From assembly GCA_021018995.1 (NCBI GenBank), contig CM037585.1, forward strand, positions 63,676,646 through 63,740,645: a stretch of DNA of 64,000 bases. Reading direction: 5' to 3'. The notes beneath the pieces were generated by a model. The model searched no databases and was not told the DNA's origin. It saw nothing but the letters and a program-made list of their open reading frames with translations. The translations under genes and the position numbers were made by a program. Shown in pieces: positions 21,104 to 31,832 of this stretch (the first letter of the stretch is position 1; each line of letters begins with the position of its first letter). This stretch comes from Chloranthus sessilifolius (lineage: Eukaryota; Streptophyta; Magnoliopsida; Chloranthales; Chloranthaceae).

Positions 21104-23224
21104 TGTTAAGTGGTGAAAAATGCCACTTTTCACCCTTTAACCTGACCATTGATAGACCTGTGAGTACACTAATAAGCTTCTGTCAAGTGCATTTTGTAGA
21201 CAGCAATAAAAGAAGATACTAATATAGAAAAGCACTCAAGAATGCCCAAAAAGGAGCTATCTTTTAGCACAGGACAAACCCAGCAACAGCACACCAGAGG
21301 GTAGAACATCACTGGACCCTTGGAGCGCATGGCTACAGCAGGGCAAGGCGAAGGAAGTGAAAATAGGCTAAAAACATCCTATCGATTGGTCACCTGAAGA
21401 CTTCGATAGGAGCTAAAAGTAAAGAAAGGAAGAATTCGTGCAGTTGAAGAGGTTTTCGACAGGATCTGAAGACAGAAGAAGGATGAATTCATGTGGATTG
21501 AGGAGTTCGATAGGATCCAAGAACCTATCGAGCAGTTGAAAGGAAAGAAGAAACCATCCTATCGAAAACCTGCCTGAGGCGTCATGGGAACCTATCGAAT
21601 GGTTTCCTGAACCTATTGAGATGAAAATGCTGGAAGAGAACATATCGAAGGGTGATTGAGCCTTTCGATAAGAGTGAAAGCAATCCTATCAAAATAATTG
21701 CATACAGAGCGGAACCTATCGAAACGGTTCTCCAACCTATCGAAATGGTTCTCCAACCTGTCGAAGAGCTTCTCCAACTTGTCGAATACTCCAGGACAAG
21801 GGCTAAGAATGCTGAAACTCTAAGAGAAGTCTCATCCTATCGAAACCTATCCAAGAGATCTAAGAACCTGGAGAAAGGACCAAAGAGCTCTATTTGGACC
21901 TGTCGAGAGCTTCCTAAACCTATCGAAATCGTGTGCAGAACTTCTCAGAAATTCAGCAGTGCACACGTTGTGATTTGGTGACCTGCTGCACGTAACCCGA
22001 GGCACTTGGTGACCAACACGATGGTTTTAGAAGATGCCCTAGGAAACCCTAACCGACCCATGTGCTCTAACAGAACTCTAATAAACTCTGAGGACCTTCT
22101 AGAGACCCCCAATTGCCATTGGAGGGAGATCGAGATCTGAGCTAAATTCTAAAGATTATCGCTTGCAGAGCAATTCCATTTTCCCTCCTTTAGCCCAACA
22201 ATGGTTGGCTAATTCCCTTGGAGTAGCGAGGAGAGAGGTTAGATCTGTAATTGGGTAAGGTTAAGATTGCTATTGTGGGTTCCCAGTTGCACAGACTATA
22301 GATCTGAGAGTGTTTCCATTGTAGAGTGATTTTAATTGCAATGTAAATGCTATTTTTAATGCTTTAATTAGATCTAAAGTTCCTTTGGTTTCATTTGGAG
22401 ATCGATCAGATTTGTGTAGAGGAGTCTGTAGATCAGCTCACCCACTTAACTGGTAGGCCTCTTGGATACCACCCGATCTCCCTGGATCTGATACTCCTGT
22501 GATTCCTTGAGTCTGTGACCTAGGAATTGCAGCATCTGTAGTGGTTTTAATTGTTCTAATTGATGCTTCAGCTTTGGAGGAGATCCTTAGGATGGTCTAT
22601 GACCATTAAAGTGGACAGATCATAACCTTAAGATTAGCCCAAGCTCAGGCTCCAATTGGATTTGTCTGTTGCAAATCCATGGATTCGATAAAGTCTATAG
22701 GATGGTCTGTGACCATTAAAGTGGACAGATCATAGCCTTAAGACCAGGTGGATCCTGTGATTTGGAGTGGAGCTTCTACCCTGCAGCTGTGGTTATAGCC
22801 AGTGAGGGAATAGTGTGCTCTGAACCTCTGTAGCATGATTAATGGAATCTGATTTCAGTGAAGACCAATCTCTAAGCTACTCTTCTCAATTTTCTGCTTT
22901 TTACTCTCTTCCCCTATAAGATCTAAGTTCCCAAACTCGATCCAAGTTAGTCTATGTTAATTTTAGCTTAGCTTAAGTGACAATCCATTCCAAACCTCTC
23001 CCTTATCTTTTAGCTAACTTAGCAATAGTTAGGGTGCTAAATCTCATACAGATCTGGAGATTTATCATATTTTTAAACCAACCTCCCTATGGATATTCCC
23101 CTTCTCACCATTCTTTTAAAGCTTGCTACAACAGATCCTGAGTACTTGCAGGTCTGTGTGAGTGTGTTCTGCCTAGTTTGATGATTTTAGACACTCATTT
23201 GAGGGAAGGCAAACACACCCAACA
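21104..23224 (+). repeat. 3' LTR of the Athila-type element
   Basis: The 2121-bp LTR begins TGTTAAGTGG, ends CCCAACA, and is followed by the GTTAG duplication. It aligns with 4999-7146 with many scattered changes. A 44-bp deletion at about 22099 joins two TAGA repeats and removes the TATA box. It keeps the CCTATCGA-type word array (about 21370-21930) and both stem-loop blocks (22588-22633 and 22698-22743). Confidence 0.95.
22588..22743 (+). other. Two stem-loop blocks in the Athila 3' LTR
   Basis: The second block reads GGTCTGT and ACAGATC in its arms, while the matching 5' LTR block has GGTTTGT and ACAAATC: two changes that preserve pairing. The first block has GGTCTAT on the left, which weakens one pair. 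Confidence 0.65.
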
Positions 23225-25150
23225 GTTAGGTTGCATTTTAAATCAATGGGAACGTGTAATTGCCTATGGTTCTCGTCAGTTGAAAGACCACGAGAAGAAC
23301 TATCCCACTCACGACCTGGAATTAGCAGCAGTTATTTTCGCATTAAAAATCTGGAGACACTATCTGTATGGTGAAACATTCAAAATTTTCCACGATCACA
23401 AGAGTCTTAAATATCTCTTTACACAGAAAGAGTTGAATTTGAGGCAGAGAAGGTGGATGGAATTCTTGAAAGATTACGACTATTCTATTCAGTACCATCC
23501 CGACAAAGCCAATCATCTGCTCAGTTATCTCATCTTGTGACCTGGTTACAAAGATGGAAACTACTCAATGACATTGTATCATCGAGTGCCACTCTGCGAG
23601 CAACGTCAACTGGAGGTTTACTTGCTACAGTAAAGATCTGGGCTCCACTTTTCGATAGGATCAGAGAGCTCCAGATGCAAGTGCAGAGCTTATGTCCATC
23701 GGACAGGGAGTACAAAATAGGCTACAGCCAGAATTCTCAAGTAAGGATGATGGGTCCTTATTTCGAGGTCGAGTATGCGTATCTGATGATCATGCCTTAC
23801 GTCAGGAAATTCTCAAAGAAGCGCATAAATCAGCCTATGTTATCCATCCTGGCAGCACAAAGATGTACCAGGATCTAAATAAGACGTTCTAGTGGAACGG
23901 TTTAAAACACGACGTAGCGGAATATGTTGCAAAGTGTTTAACCTGTCAGCAAGTAAAGGTTGAGGACAAGCACCCTACTGGTCTGTTGCAGCCACTGCCA
24001 ATTTTAGAATGGAAATGGAAAAATATTTCCATGGATTTTATTCTCGGTTTGCCCCGTACTCAGAAGGGTTAAAATGCAATTTAGGTGATTGTTGATCATC
24101 TCACCAAATCGACGCATTTCTTACCCTATAGTATGCGATATATAGCCTCAAAATTAGCTGAAATATATCTGCGAGAGATTGTACGATTACATGGGATACC
24201 CGTCAGCATTGTATCAGATCGCGACCCTTTATATACTTCATAATTTTGGCAGAGTTTCCAAGAAGGTATGGGTTCCAAGTTAGACTTCAGTACTGCATTT
24301 CATCCTCAAACCGACGAGCAGACGGAGATGGTAAATCAGGTGATAGAAGATATGCTAAGGGCCTGTATGCTAGATTTTCAAGGATTGTGGGATAAGCACT
24401 TACCCCTGATCAAATTTGCATACAATAACAGCTTCCAGTCAAGCATCGGTATGGCACCATTCGAGGCACTATATGGACGCCGATGTAAATCTCCGATTAA
24501 CTGGGAAGAAGCTGGAGGGAGATTGATTTTAGGCCCTGATTTGATCGAAAGCACCAATGCAGTTATTCATGTTATTCGAGAATGATTAAAGAGTGCTCAG
24601 AGTCAACAAAAGAGTTGCGCCGATCTCAAAAGAACTAGTGTTGATTTTCAGGTAATACCCGACACTGATAAGTCTTATGAATCCATGAAACTATATTATC
24701 ATTTTGATAAATGGATAAATGGTATACAGATTGACGAGCACGTCTTTATTAAAATCTCTCCAACAAAAGGCGTGATGCGGTTTGGGAAACGAGGCAAGTT
24801 GAGTCCTCGTTATGTTGGACCATTCCCCATTTTGGGTAGAATAGGGAAGGTCGCATATCGACTCGCTTTACCTCCGCATCTATCTGACATTCGTGATGTA
24901 TTTCACATATCGATGCTGAGAAAGTACATCAGCGATCCAATGCATGTGTTGGATTATCAACCGTTAGATATCCAGGAAGATTTAACAGTGACCGAAGAAC
25001 CAGGCCAGATTTTGGACTGTAGAGATAAATTTTTGTGAACAAAGTGAATTCCACTTATTTTGATCCAGTGGAAGAATCATGGATTGCATGAGGCTACCTG
25101 GGAATGCGAAGCTGATATTCGTTCTCAGTACCCTCTATTATTTACATAAG
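23225..25150 (+). pseudogene. pol: RNase H 3' half, integrase and chromodomain of the chromovirus
   Basis: RNase H resumes at the target duplication, with [20 protein letters not shown] and [14 protein letters not shown] (23225-23540). After a frame change the integrase zinc finger shows EAHKSAYVIHPG with CLTCQQVK (about 23815-23960). The catalytic core has [19 protein letters not shown] and FHPQTDEQTE (about 24030-24330), the three acidic positions of the DDE triad. A candidate 78-bp intron lies at 24652-24729. The C-terminal GPY/F region reads KLSPRYVGPF. A chromodomain ends the frame (EPGQILDCRDKF, then IQWKNHGLHEATWECEADI, 24990-25130), with two TGA stops inside. Integrase joins the DNA copy to the host and the chromodomain usually guides it to heterochromatin. 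Stops also occur at about 23890, 24070 and 24241. Confidence 0.92.
24652..24729 (+). other. Candidate 78-bp intron or exitron-like segment in integrase
   Basis: The segment starts GTAATA after TTTTCAG and ends TATACAG. It is 26 codons long with no stop. Removing it joins VDFQ to IDEHVFIKISP, matching the normal continuous chromovirus integrase tail (of the DFQ-GDHVFLKVSP type). Nearly intron-sized, AT-rich, in frame and bordered by GT-AG, it could be a small intron or a readable insertion. Confidence 0.5.
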
Positions 25151-26087
25151 GTACGTACTTAAAATACACCTACAATATGATTATACTTGGTCATATGAAT
25201 ATTTCTAAGAAATAAATTGCTTCATTTATAAATTTATTCTAATATTTTGTTGATGCACCCTGCAACCGTATATTAGGAACCACATCAAATATAGTACACC
25301 CACTAAGCCTTAGAGATAAAAAAAAATCAAATACAATTACATCATTGTAAATTAGAACTAAAAAAAAAACATATAAGTATTTGATTTTTGAACCAAAATA
25401 ACAATTAGTTTTGTTTTGAAATAATTAAAAATAATTTTTTTTTTATTTTGAAGAAACAATAAAGTTGCAAATTGTTGGGGATGACACCTAAGCGAGGACA
25501 CATCCCAGCATACCGCCACATGTCCCAGTTAAATAATACAAGGCCATCTATGAGCCAACCTGGTACTTTTCCATGAAATGTACTGTGAGATGGATCACAG
25601 TTTCATTAAAATAAAGTCGTTTAACATAGCAACATACATCGAAAAAGTCAACATATATTTTTCTATAGACCCTAAATCTGGTGAGTACACCTAGATACCA
25701 ACGCTTTCTGCACCCAAGACCATAGGCCTCGAAATCTCGGCCAGCAAAGATTTGATCTCCTTGCCGTGACAAGGAACAGTGCTGTCCACGGCAAGCCTAT
25801 ATAGTTGCCGTGGCAACCCTGTGCAGATTATGTGGGTCCGAAACCCACTTCAAGTCTATTTTCTATTATTGAGTTGGGTGGTTTCTGGTTTCTTTTACCT
25901 TCCAAGCCATTTTACCTGCATGCACTCCATGAGATCTAGCCAAAAGTTGTTGCATGCTACTGATTTCCTCATGGCATCTCTCCATTTCCTGCTATTTCAC
26001 TAATTTCCGCATATTTTGGTGTCTTGTGAGGTAAAAATCAGAATCCTAGCTCAAAGTTATACTTTCTTGTCTTTTAAATTCCTTAGG
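25151..26087 (+). other. Spacer after chromodomain, with putative internal promoter
   Basis: There is no coding signal. A-rich and T-rich tracts occupy 25310-25450. At 25760-25826 the words TTGCCGTGACAA, CCACGGCAAG and TTGCCGTGGCAA surround a TATATAG at 25798-25804. The same palindromic words occur in this element's LTR (28730-28820). The extra ORF starts about 285 bp downstream of the TATA-like site, a spacing similar to that in the Athila element. Confidence 0.55.
25760..25826 (+). promoter_or_regulatory. LTR-type palindromes around a TATA-like site
   Basis: TATATAG (25798-25804) sits between two inverted TTGCCGYGGCAA words. Equivalent words flank TTATAAGG in the 3' LTR near 28766. A promoter for the downstream extra ORF is inferred from position and from the shared words. 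Confidence 0.4.
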
Positions 26088-27460
26088 ATGCCTCCTAGGA
26101 AAACTAGGGTATCAAAACCTCCAAAAGCCTCAGCCCAAGTAAAGGGCAAGGCCCCTGCTCCTTCCCATGACCCAATCGCTCCACCCGTTGAGTAAGAACA
26201 GCCCGTCCCATGGTGGGCTGTGAAGGCTATGGAACCCGAATGGATCATCGACGATCAACTGCTAACACCGAACGACCAGACTGCATGGTCCATTAGGTAT
26301 ATGGAACAGGCGCGGTTAGACGCCTTATATCAACCATTCCATACCCAGTTTTATCCGCATCTCGTCCATTTCTTTTACCAATTTTAAAAGTATCACCAAC
26401 AGTTGGCCAATTGGAGACTGAAATCGATAATTGGAAATTTTATTTCAATTTACAAGACATAGCACAAGCTATGGACTGTAGTCCAAATTTCGATGTTAGT
26501 CTCGGACTGCAAATGCCTCGACAACGGGATGTGAAATTTCATCACATCACTACAAAGATGATTGATAGCCAGACCTCTTCTGCTCACGGACTTGCAGTCC
26601 GTCGCAGCCAATTATCACAAAAAATGTGGTTTCTTGACTGTGTATTTCGTTGTAATTTATACCTCATGCAGCATGAGAGAGAGCACCGAGATGTTCTCTT
26701 ACAAGCTCTCACTGTGCATGAAAACAGATGGTTAAATGCCCCTAGGGTGGTATGGGAAAGCATTAAATATGTCAACATCCATTTGCAAAGCAATGTCTCT
26801 AATCCCATGCCATCATGCCCCTATCTGCATTTAATTTCCCATCTTTTAGAAAGACATTCGGATAGTGTGAATCAAGTACCCTATCAGATTCCCTAGGGTG
26901 AAGAAGTCCACACGGATAATATGCGGGTCTTTAGCCCAGCTATTTGGCGAAATGTATGTCAAAGGTCATCCCAAGCGGTTCAAAACCGCCAGGCTCGCCA
27001 GATTCGTTCTCCTCCACCACCTCCACAAGCACCACCCTTGATACCAACCCCAGACATCCCCATTCCCCCTCAATCTTACACTCAAGCTCAAGCTCAAACC
27101 AAATCAGTTCCCTTGGCACCTGAAACATACACCAATGCTGCTTTGGCACAGCTCATGCGTGAAAACCATGAGCAAACCCTTCTCCAATTCGATAATTTAT
27201 ATCAAAATCATTATATGCTCCATCAACGAATTGATTATGTTGAAGAAGCAACCAACATCATGATGGAGCATACATTCCAAACCGCTGCAAACCCTTACAT
27301 TGGGTGGGCACACAATTTCGTCTCCCAATACACCGCAATGCAGCATTACTGGTGCCAGAATTTCAGCAAGACTTTCAGCAACAAGATGCGGGTCCTTCCT
27401 CTGCTGGTCAACAACAACCGAGTCCTCAGACTGATAAATTATAACCTCACAAGCTCGTAG
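26088..27460 (+). pseudogene. Extra 3' ORF of the chromovirus, domain shared with the Athila extra ORF
   Basis: The ORF begins MPPRKTRVSKPPKASAQVK, a basic, proline-rich N-terminus. A stop occurs at about 26193 and a frame change near 26385. The globular part includes QFYPHLVHFFYQF, LETEIDNWKFYFNLQDIAQ, VRRSQLSQKMWFLDCVF, LNAPRVVWESIKYVN and PYLHLISHLLERH. Several blocks match the Athila extra ORF in the same order: YPxLV, YQ, ID[DN]W, DIxxA, NAP[RK] and a final LxxLL. After a stop at about 26894 come a PPPPPQAPPLIP-type stretch and a helical segment (LMRENHEQTLLQFDNLYQNH) likely to form a coiled coil. The order basic tail, domain, proline-rich, coiled coil is thus the same as in the Athila ORF. 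No function is known to me. Confidence 0.72.
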
Positions 27461-27823
27461 TTTATATATGATATTTTAATTTTGCATCAGATTCATTTGA
27501 GTTCATCTACAACAAAATGGTAAACTTGTGTTTATTTGTGTAATATGTATATCACTCATGTCTCGAATTGATAATTGATGAGTGTTGTTATTACTGTTAT
27601 TACGGTTCTATCTGTTTCATCTAGCTTTTAATTTCGGTTCTATCTGTTTTATGTCAAATTTGTTTTGTTTAATTGAGGACTCCTATATCTTACATTCCTG
27701 TATATATTCCTTGTTGTCATATACAACATGTTGTATGAGCATTACGGCATTAATGTTCACTATTGCGGCATTGACCTGCTAACCATCACCGTCTCGATTT
27801 ATTTTCGAGGACAAAAATTTCTT
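27461..27823 (+). other. 3' untranslated stretch of the chromovirus
   Basis: T-rich sequence without coding signal; it ends in ATTTTCGAGGACAAAAATTT, a conserved lead-in to the purine tract in this type of chromovirus. Confidence 0.7.
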
Positions 27824-27836
27824 AAATAGGGGAGAA
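27824..27836 (+). other. Polypurine tract of the chromovirus
   Basis: AAATAGGGGAGAA stands directly before the LTR start TGTAACG. Confidence 0.88.
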
Positions 27837-28729
27837 TGTAACGATTCCCAGATTTGACATAGTAGCGATAAGAGTCCGGTCAGGTCAAATATGTTGTCTG
27901 ATGGAAATAAATCCCTATAAAAAATATAGCTATTATACAAATTTAGTGTAGTATAATAGCTTGGCACAAAACTACAGCCCTGTTTTGATTTATATATATA
28001 AGAAGTCTTCTTGTTTTGTTTTTTCTGCAGTACACTACAAAGGTAGTGTTGGTTTACATGGAAGCTTAATTTAAAGTAGCTTGTAACCTACTTGCATGAA
28101 TAAGTGTTTACACGACTCAAATGAGTCACCTTATGGGTTTCATGCACACAAAGTGCAGCAAACCCTTATAAAACCTACGAACATGACCGTCATCTTCCTC
28201 CTTTACATTTCATTGAAAGAAAATCCTGCTCCAACGGTCTACAAATCTAATGACGCCATGGTCACGTACAGCTATCCTAGCCGAGCCCTGATTACCTCTG
28301 ATATAGGATGAGACCATAGTGCACTTCATAATCCCGCAATTTTGATTCTACATATTACATCCGCTAGATTGAGTGAAATGCATTTTGTGTAGCATTACGT
28401 TGAAAAGACCTTGTAATTCTCAAACACGACAAGCACAACATCGATAGTCGGTTACCACAACTCCACCAAAAAGGTATGTCGTAAATTTTACTAGTATAGG
28501 ATCGTATCTCATAAGAGTGACTCAATGCAACAGCTCTGAGCTCAGCATGAAAATATGAATTCTGAGCGCAGGTTGGTGCACTAAATTCATTACGAAACCG
28601 CAAACCTAATTCAAGGTGCACTGATTATACTCAAATTATAATCAAATTTAGGTTGATAAGCTAGGATACTATTTAGTTGAAAGCACTAAACTCAAAAGCG
28701 CAGCAAAACCCAGAGAAGCAAGGAAGAAA

Positions 28730-28820
28730 CCACGGCGAGCCTGATGCTCAGACATGCCGCGACAACCTTATAAGGTTGCCACGGCAAGATGCTCAGCTGG
28801 TGAGCTTGCCGCGGCAACCT
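28730..28820 (+). repeat. Palindromic TTGCCGCGGCAA words in the chromovirus LTR
   Basis: CCACGGCGAG, TGCCGCGACAA, TTGCCACGGCAAG and TTGCCGCGGCAA occur within 90 bp, with two GATGCTCAG repeats between them. The 5' LTR has lost about 60 bp here, consistent with recombination between the repeats. Confidence 0.75.
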
Positions 28821-29270
28821 CCAGCAGATGAGGGTTGGGCTGTGCTTTTTGAATTTCTGACCATGGATCCATTAGGGGTCTAGATGGCTATATCTTTGGG
28901 TCTTAGGTACACCATGAGCCATCTGTTGAATGCTGGCTTTTAATATAAATCTATTCTATTTATCATAGATTGGTGCCACATGGTGCACTTAGGCAGTTTG
29001 AAGAACATATGTTAACATGATGTTCACGGATACCTGAACGTACATCGACTACAATAACCGTAAGAATCTACACACAGGTAGGGAATTTACTTTGCTAAAC
29101 GCATGTATGGCTTATATATGGATATAGATAGAAATTGCTATATAGAACATAAAGTTGCCTTGAATTACATTACTATTTAACCTATGGTGACCTAATAATG
29201 ATATATATATAGATATTCAATGAATGCATGAAAAATTATCCGGTTTATAAATAAATTCATAGTAATGTTG

Positions 29271-29314
<44 letters not shown>

Positions 29315-29550
29315 CGAATTGAGGCAATTCTAAGATCAAAATAGGAAGGGTTATGCTAGACTTATGCTAGGTTTATGCTAGATTCGGCTAAATGCTTGTT
29401 TATACACATGTAAGTGCAGTTTATGGTATATACAGGGTTGATATGTGCTTCTATCCTAATAATATGGCATACACGATACCATGCATAATCATGCTTCGTC
29501 CTCTCTGCTATCTTTGATGTTCTGTACACATTTTGACCCTGTTTGAAGCC

Positions 29551-29673
29551 AAGTGATCCTGCTAACTCGGGAGCTTGATAAGTGATCCCACTAACTCGGG
29601 AGCTTATTTTGTCTTGATTCAAGTGATCCCACTAACTCAGGAGCTTGACAAGTGATCCCGCTAACTCGGGAAC
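29551..29673 (+). repeat. Four-copy hairpin repeat in the 3' LTR
   Basis: Same unit as 891-1061 (AAG-TGA-TCCCG-CTAACT-CGGGA-G-CTT), with one fewer copy and a few substitutions that weaken the stems. Confidence 0.85.
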
Positions 29674-30572
29674 TTGATTTGCTTGTTTTTGTCAATATGT
29701 GTATCGTGTTTCTGCTTGATTTCTGTACTTGTCACACCATGAGTTCATCCAGCATGTCAGCATGATCATGTAGTCACATAATAAAGCCTTGTTTATATTA
29801 TATGCCTTGATTTTTGTTATGTTGGTAATCTAACGTATGACTTAGCAATATAATATTCTCTATTGAGCTTTGATGATAGCTCATTCCATAACTTAAATGT
29901 CTTAGTTGCAGAGCTTGATTCGGAGCATGCTGCAGATCCTACTTACGTGCCCGAAGAGGAGGAGGGAAAAGACGAGGAAGACGATTTCCCATAAGAGTTC
30001 TTCCCAAAGTAGGTTTGTGGCTTGTGGAGTTAGAAGAGAAAGAGAGAGATAGAGATAGATAACTTTGAGAAACTTGTCTAAATTATATACGGTAGTTTAA
30101 GATATTTTATCATTTGGATGTATAGGTTTTCTTTCCATTGTTTAGATGACGGGTGGCCGTCATCAGTGGAAAGCTAAACTTCAGATCTTTTGTGCTTGTG
30201 TATATTGTTACTAGTACTATATAGATAAGTAAAGCTCAGTTATTTTGCCATATTATCAACTGCCAGAATTACTACATTGCTTCCACATATGTAAAACTTT
30301 GTACAAGAAATGACCCCTTAGATGAAAAGGATCATGTTAGGTGATCCGATGACGCGACGTTTCCAATAATGAAAGAAGGGAAATGACAGGTTGTCACAGT
30401 TGTTGTGAATTTTTCTTTTTTTACTTGGTGAGTACTTTGTAGCAGTAGTGTGAACCATGGTACATGATCTGAAAGCAAATCAAGTAAATGTGAACAAAAA
30501 TTTAATTTCTATGAACCTTTTTCTGGTGGATTAACTTTAACCGACTCTTAAGGATGGTTAGAATTATCTTAA

Positions 30573-30791
30573 ATGGTTGAGACCGCCCGCATGATCAAGG
30601 GTGTTGCACCATTATATTTTGCTAGCGACACTTGGGAGGATTTAAGTGGTAGAAGTATGTTTACCATTGATATTTATACTTTAGAGTATTGCATCATTAT
30701 TCAATGGTCATGTGCACAATGGAATCATTCTTTTATTAATGATATGCTATTCCCTCACTATACTGGTGAAGTTTATAAAAATTTGATCTGA
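30573..30791 (+). pseudogene. Unrecognised coding-like fragment in the CACTA arm
   Basis: An open stretch reads VETARMIKGVAPLYFASDTW, then EDLSGRSMFTIDIYTLEY and HYTGEVYKNLI. Its composition is protein-like rather than repeat-like, and it lies in a transposon of a type known to capture gene pieces. I do not recognise the family. Confidence 0.35.
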
Positions 30792-31396
30792 AATTTTTAT
30801 TTTATAAGCTACTTATTAATTTTGATATTGTTCTAGAATTTTGGATTATTTATTATTTTTAAAAAGATGGTTATATGTATCTCGTATCGTATTTCATGTG
30901 AGTACATATGCTGTCAGTTGATAAATTTTCTCTGTTTCATTTTTTTAGACTCTTTTTTTCTTAGTTCAAATCTAATTCTATTGTTGACTCAGAGTTGGGT
31001 TCCATTGTTCAAGGAATGTGATTCAAAGGAAGCTAGCATTTTAGCTATGAGATAGAAGCACGATTTTATGGTTGCCCCTCCTTTGAAATATGAGTTAGTA
31101 TTAGATATTTGACCTAAGCGCCAAACCTTTTGATGCTTGGGTCATTAATTTTAGATGGCACTTTTTGAGATGTGTATGATGTGGAAACAAAATCTCACCA
31201 TCTGATGGGAGAAGTAAAGGTAAATTTAGTGAGAGTTACTTTTTTCTACACAGCTGAGTAGAGTGGATACTCTTTCTTGCAATCTTTCTATTCATAAATA
31301 TGGTCATGGGAAATGCTATGATTTGGTTGGAGATGTTTCTTTTCTCTTCGGTTTTGAGTATCCTCTCAGTGCATTTATGGGATTCATTTTTTGCAG

Positions 31397-31491
31397 GCTG
31401 GCTTTACTGGAATTGGAGTTGGGCCTATTGAACTCAATCTACGATCTATCACTTTGATGGTTCGTATCAACCGCATCTTAAACCATTGATG
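31397..31491 (+). pseudogene. Possible captured exon, unrecognised
   Basis: After TTTTTTGCAG the sequence reads AGFTGIGVGPIELNLRSI and TLMVRINRIL, with a TGA near the end and a GTGTAAG donor. It may belong to the same gene as 31642-31832. Confidence 0.35.
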
Positions 31492-31641
31492 GTGTAAGAT
31501 CATTTAAACACCATTTTGGTGTTGACGCTTAGGAGAGTCGGTCCCTTTCCTGTTATCACTATAATTTATTGCTTATACTGATCATTCTGCTTCCTTCTGT
31601 AGCAATTTCAATTTTGATCTTACTGTTTTTTTGGGATTCAG

Positions 31642-31832
31642 GCATGGGAATTTACTCCTGCAAAGGAGTTCTCATGGAATCTTTTATCATTGTTTACAAC
31701 ATCTGGAATGTTGTTTCTGGAAATTAGCTTCGTAGCCTTCTTACTTCAAGGAACCATGCAAAAGGTTTGGAAGCTTTAGCACATATATTTATTGTCTCGG
31801 GAATCATTGTTGGCATGGATATACTTCTTAAG
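31642..31832 (+). pseudogene. Captured exon of a multi-pass membrane protein, family not identified
   Basis: The segment is bordered by TTCAG and AAG|GTATTT. It encodes AWEFTPAKEFSWNLLSLF, then TTSGMLFLEISFVAFLLQG in one frame and KGLEALAHIFIVSGIIVGMD in the next. The 191-bp length is one base short of a 64-codon, phase-0 exon, matching a single-base loss near 31760. Two hydrophobic segments suggest membrane helices. It was probably acquired by the CACTA element. Confidence 0.5.

Larger units (their letters stand above)
4999..23224 (+). mobile_element. Athila-type retrotransposon nested in the chromovirus, pol-less
   Basis: Two LTRs (4999-7146 and 21104-23224) with TGTTA...AACA ends are flanked by GTTAG. 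A tRNA-Asp-type primer site follows the first LTR and a purine tract (21089-21103) precedes the second. The interior has gag and protease in one frame (7474-9986), then a noncoding spacer and a long extra ORF (10988-19272) that is split by a hAT transposon. No RT, RNase H or integrase motif is present between protease and extra ORF, so the element must have relied on enzymes supplied in trans. Gag and protease resemble the Athila lineage (DLGAS-type protease, C-x2-C-x4-H-x4-C knuckle). Confidence 0.93.
1..30398 (+). mobile_element. Tekay-type chromovirus (Ty3/gypsy LTR retrotransposon), 5' end outside the window
   Basis: Bases 1-1801 and about 28632-30398 are long direct repeats, and a methionine-tRNA primer site follows the first. 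Between them lie gag, protease, RT, RNase H, integrase and chromodomain in Ty3/gypsy order, then an extra ORF, a purine tract and the 3' LTR starting TGTAACG. The chromodomain and LTR ends are typical of the Tekay/Del chromovirus lineage. An Athila element (4999-23224) splits the RNase H; without it the internal region is about 7.8 kb. By comparison with the 3' LTR, roughly 800 bp of the 5' LTR lie left of the window, so the 5' target duplication cannot be seen. Stops and frameshifts in every domain show that it is dead. Confidence 0.93.
27837..30398 (+). repeat. 3' LTR of the chromovirus, complete
   Basis: The 2562-bp LTR runs from TGTAACGATTCCC to TTGTCACA. A TATA-like stretch (TTTATATATATAAG) is at 27988-28005. 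Words TTGCCGCGGCAA, TTGCCACGGCAA and similar lie at about 28730-28820. A TA microsatellite is at 29273-29311, and four copies of the hairpin repeat are at 29551-29673. Its 3' half is what remains visible as the 5' LTR at 1-1801. Confidence 0.95.
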
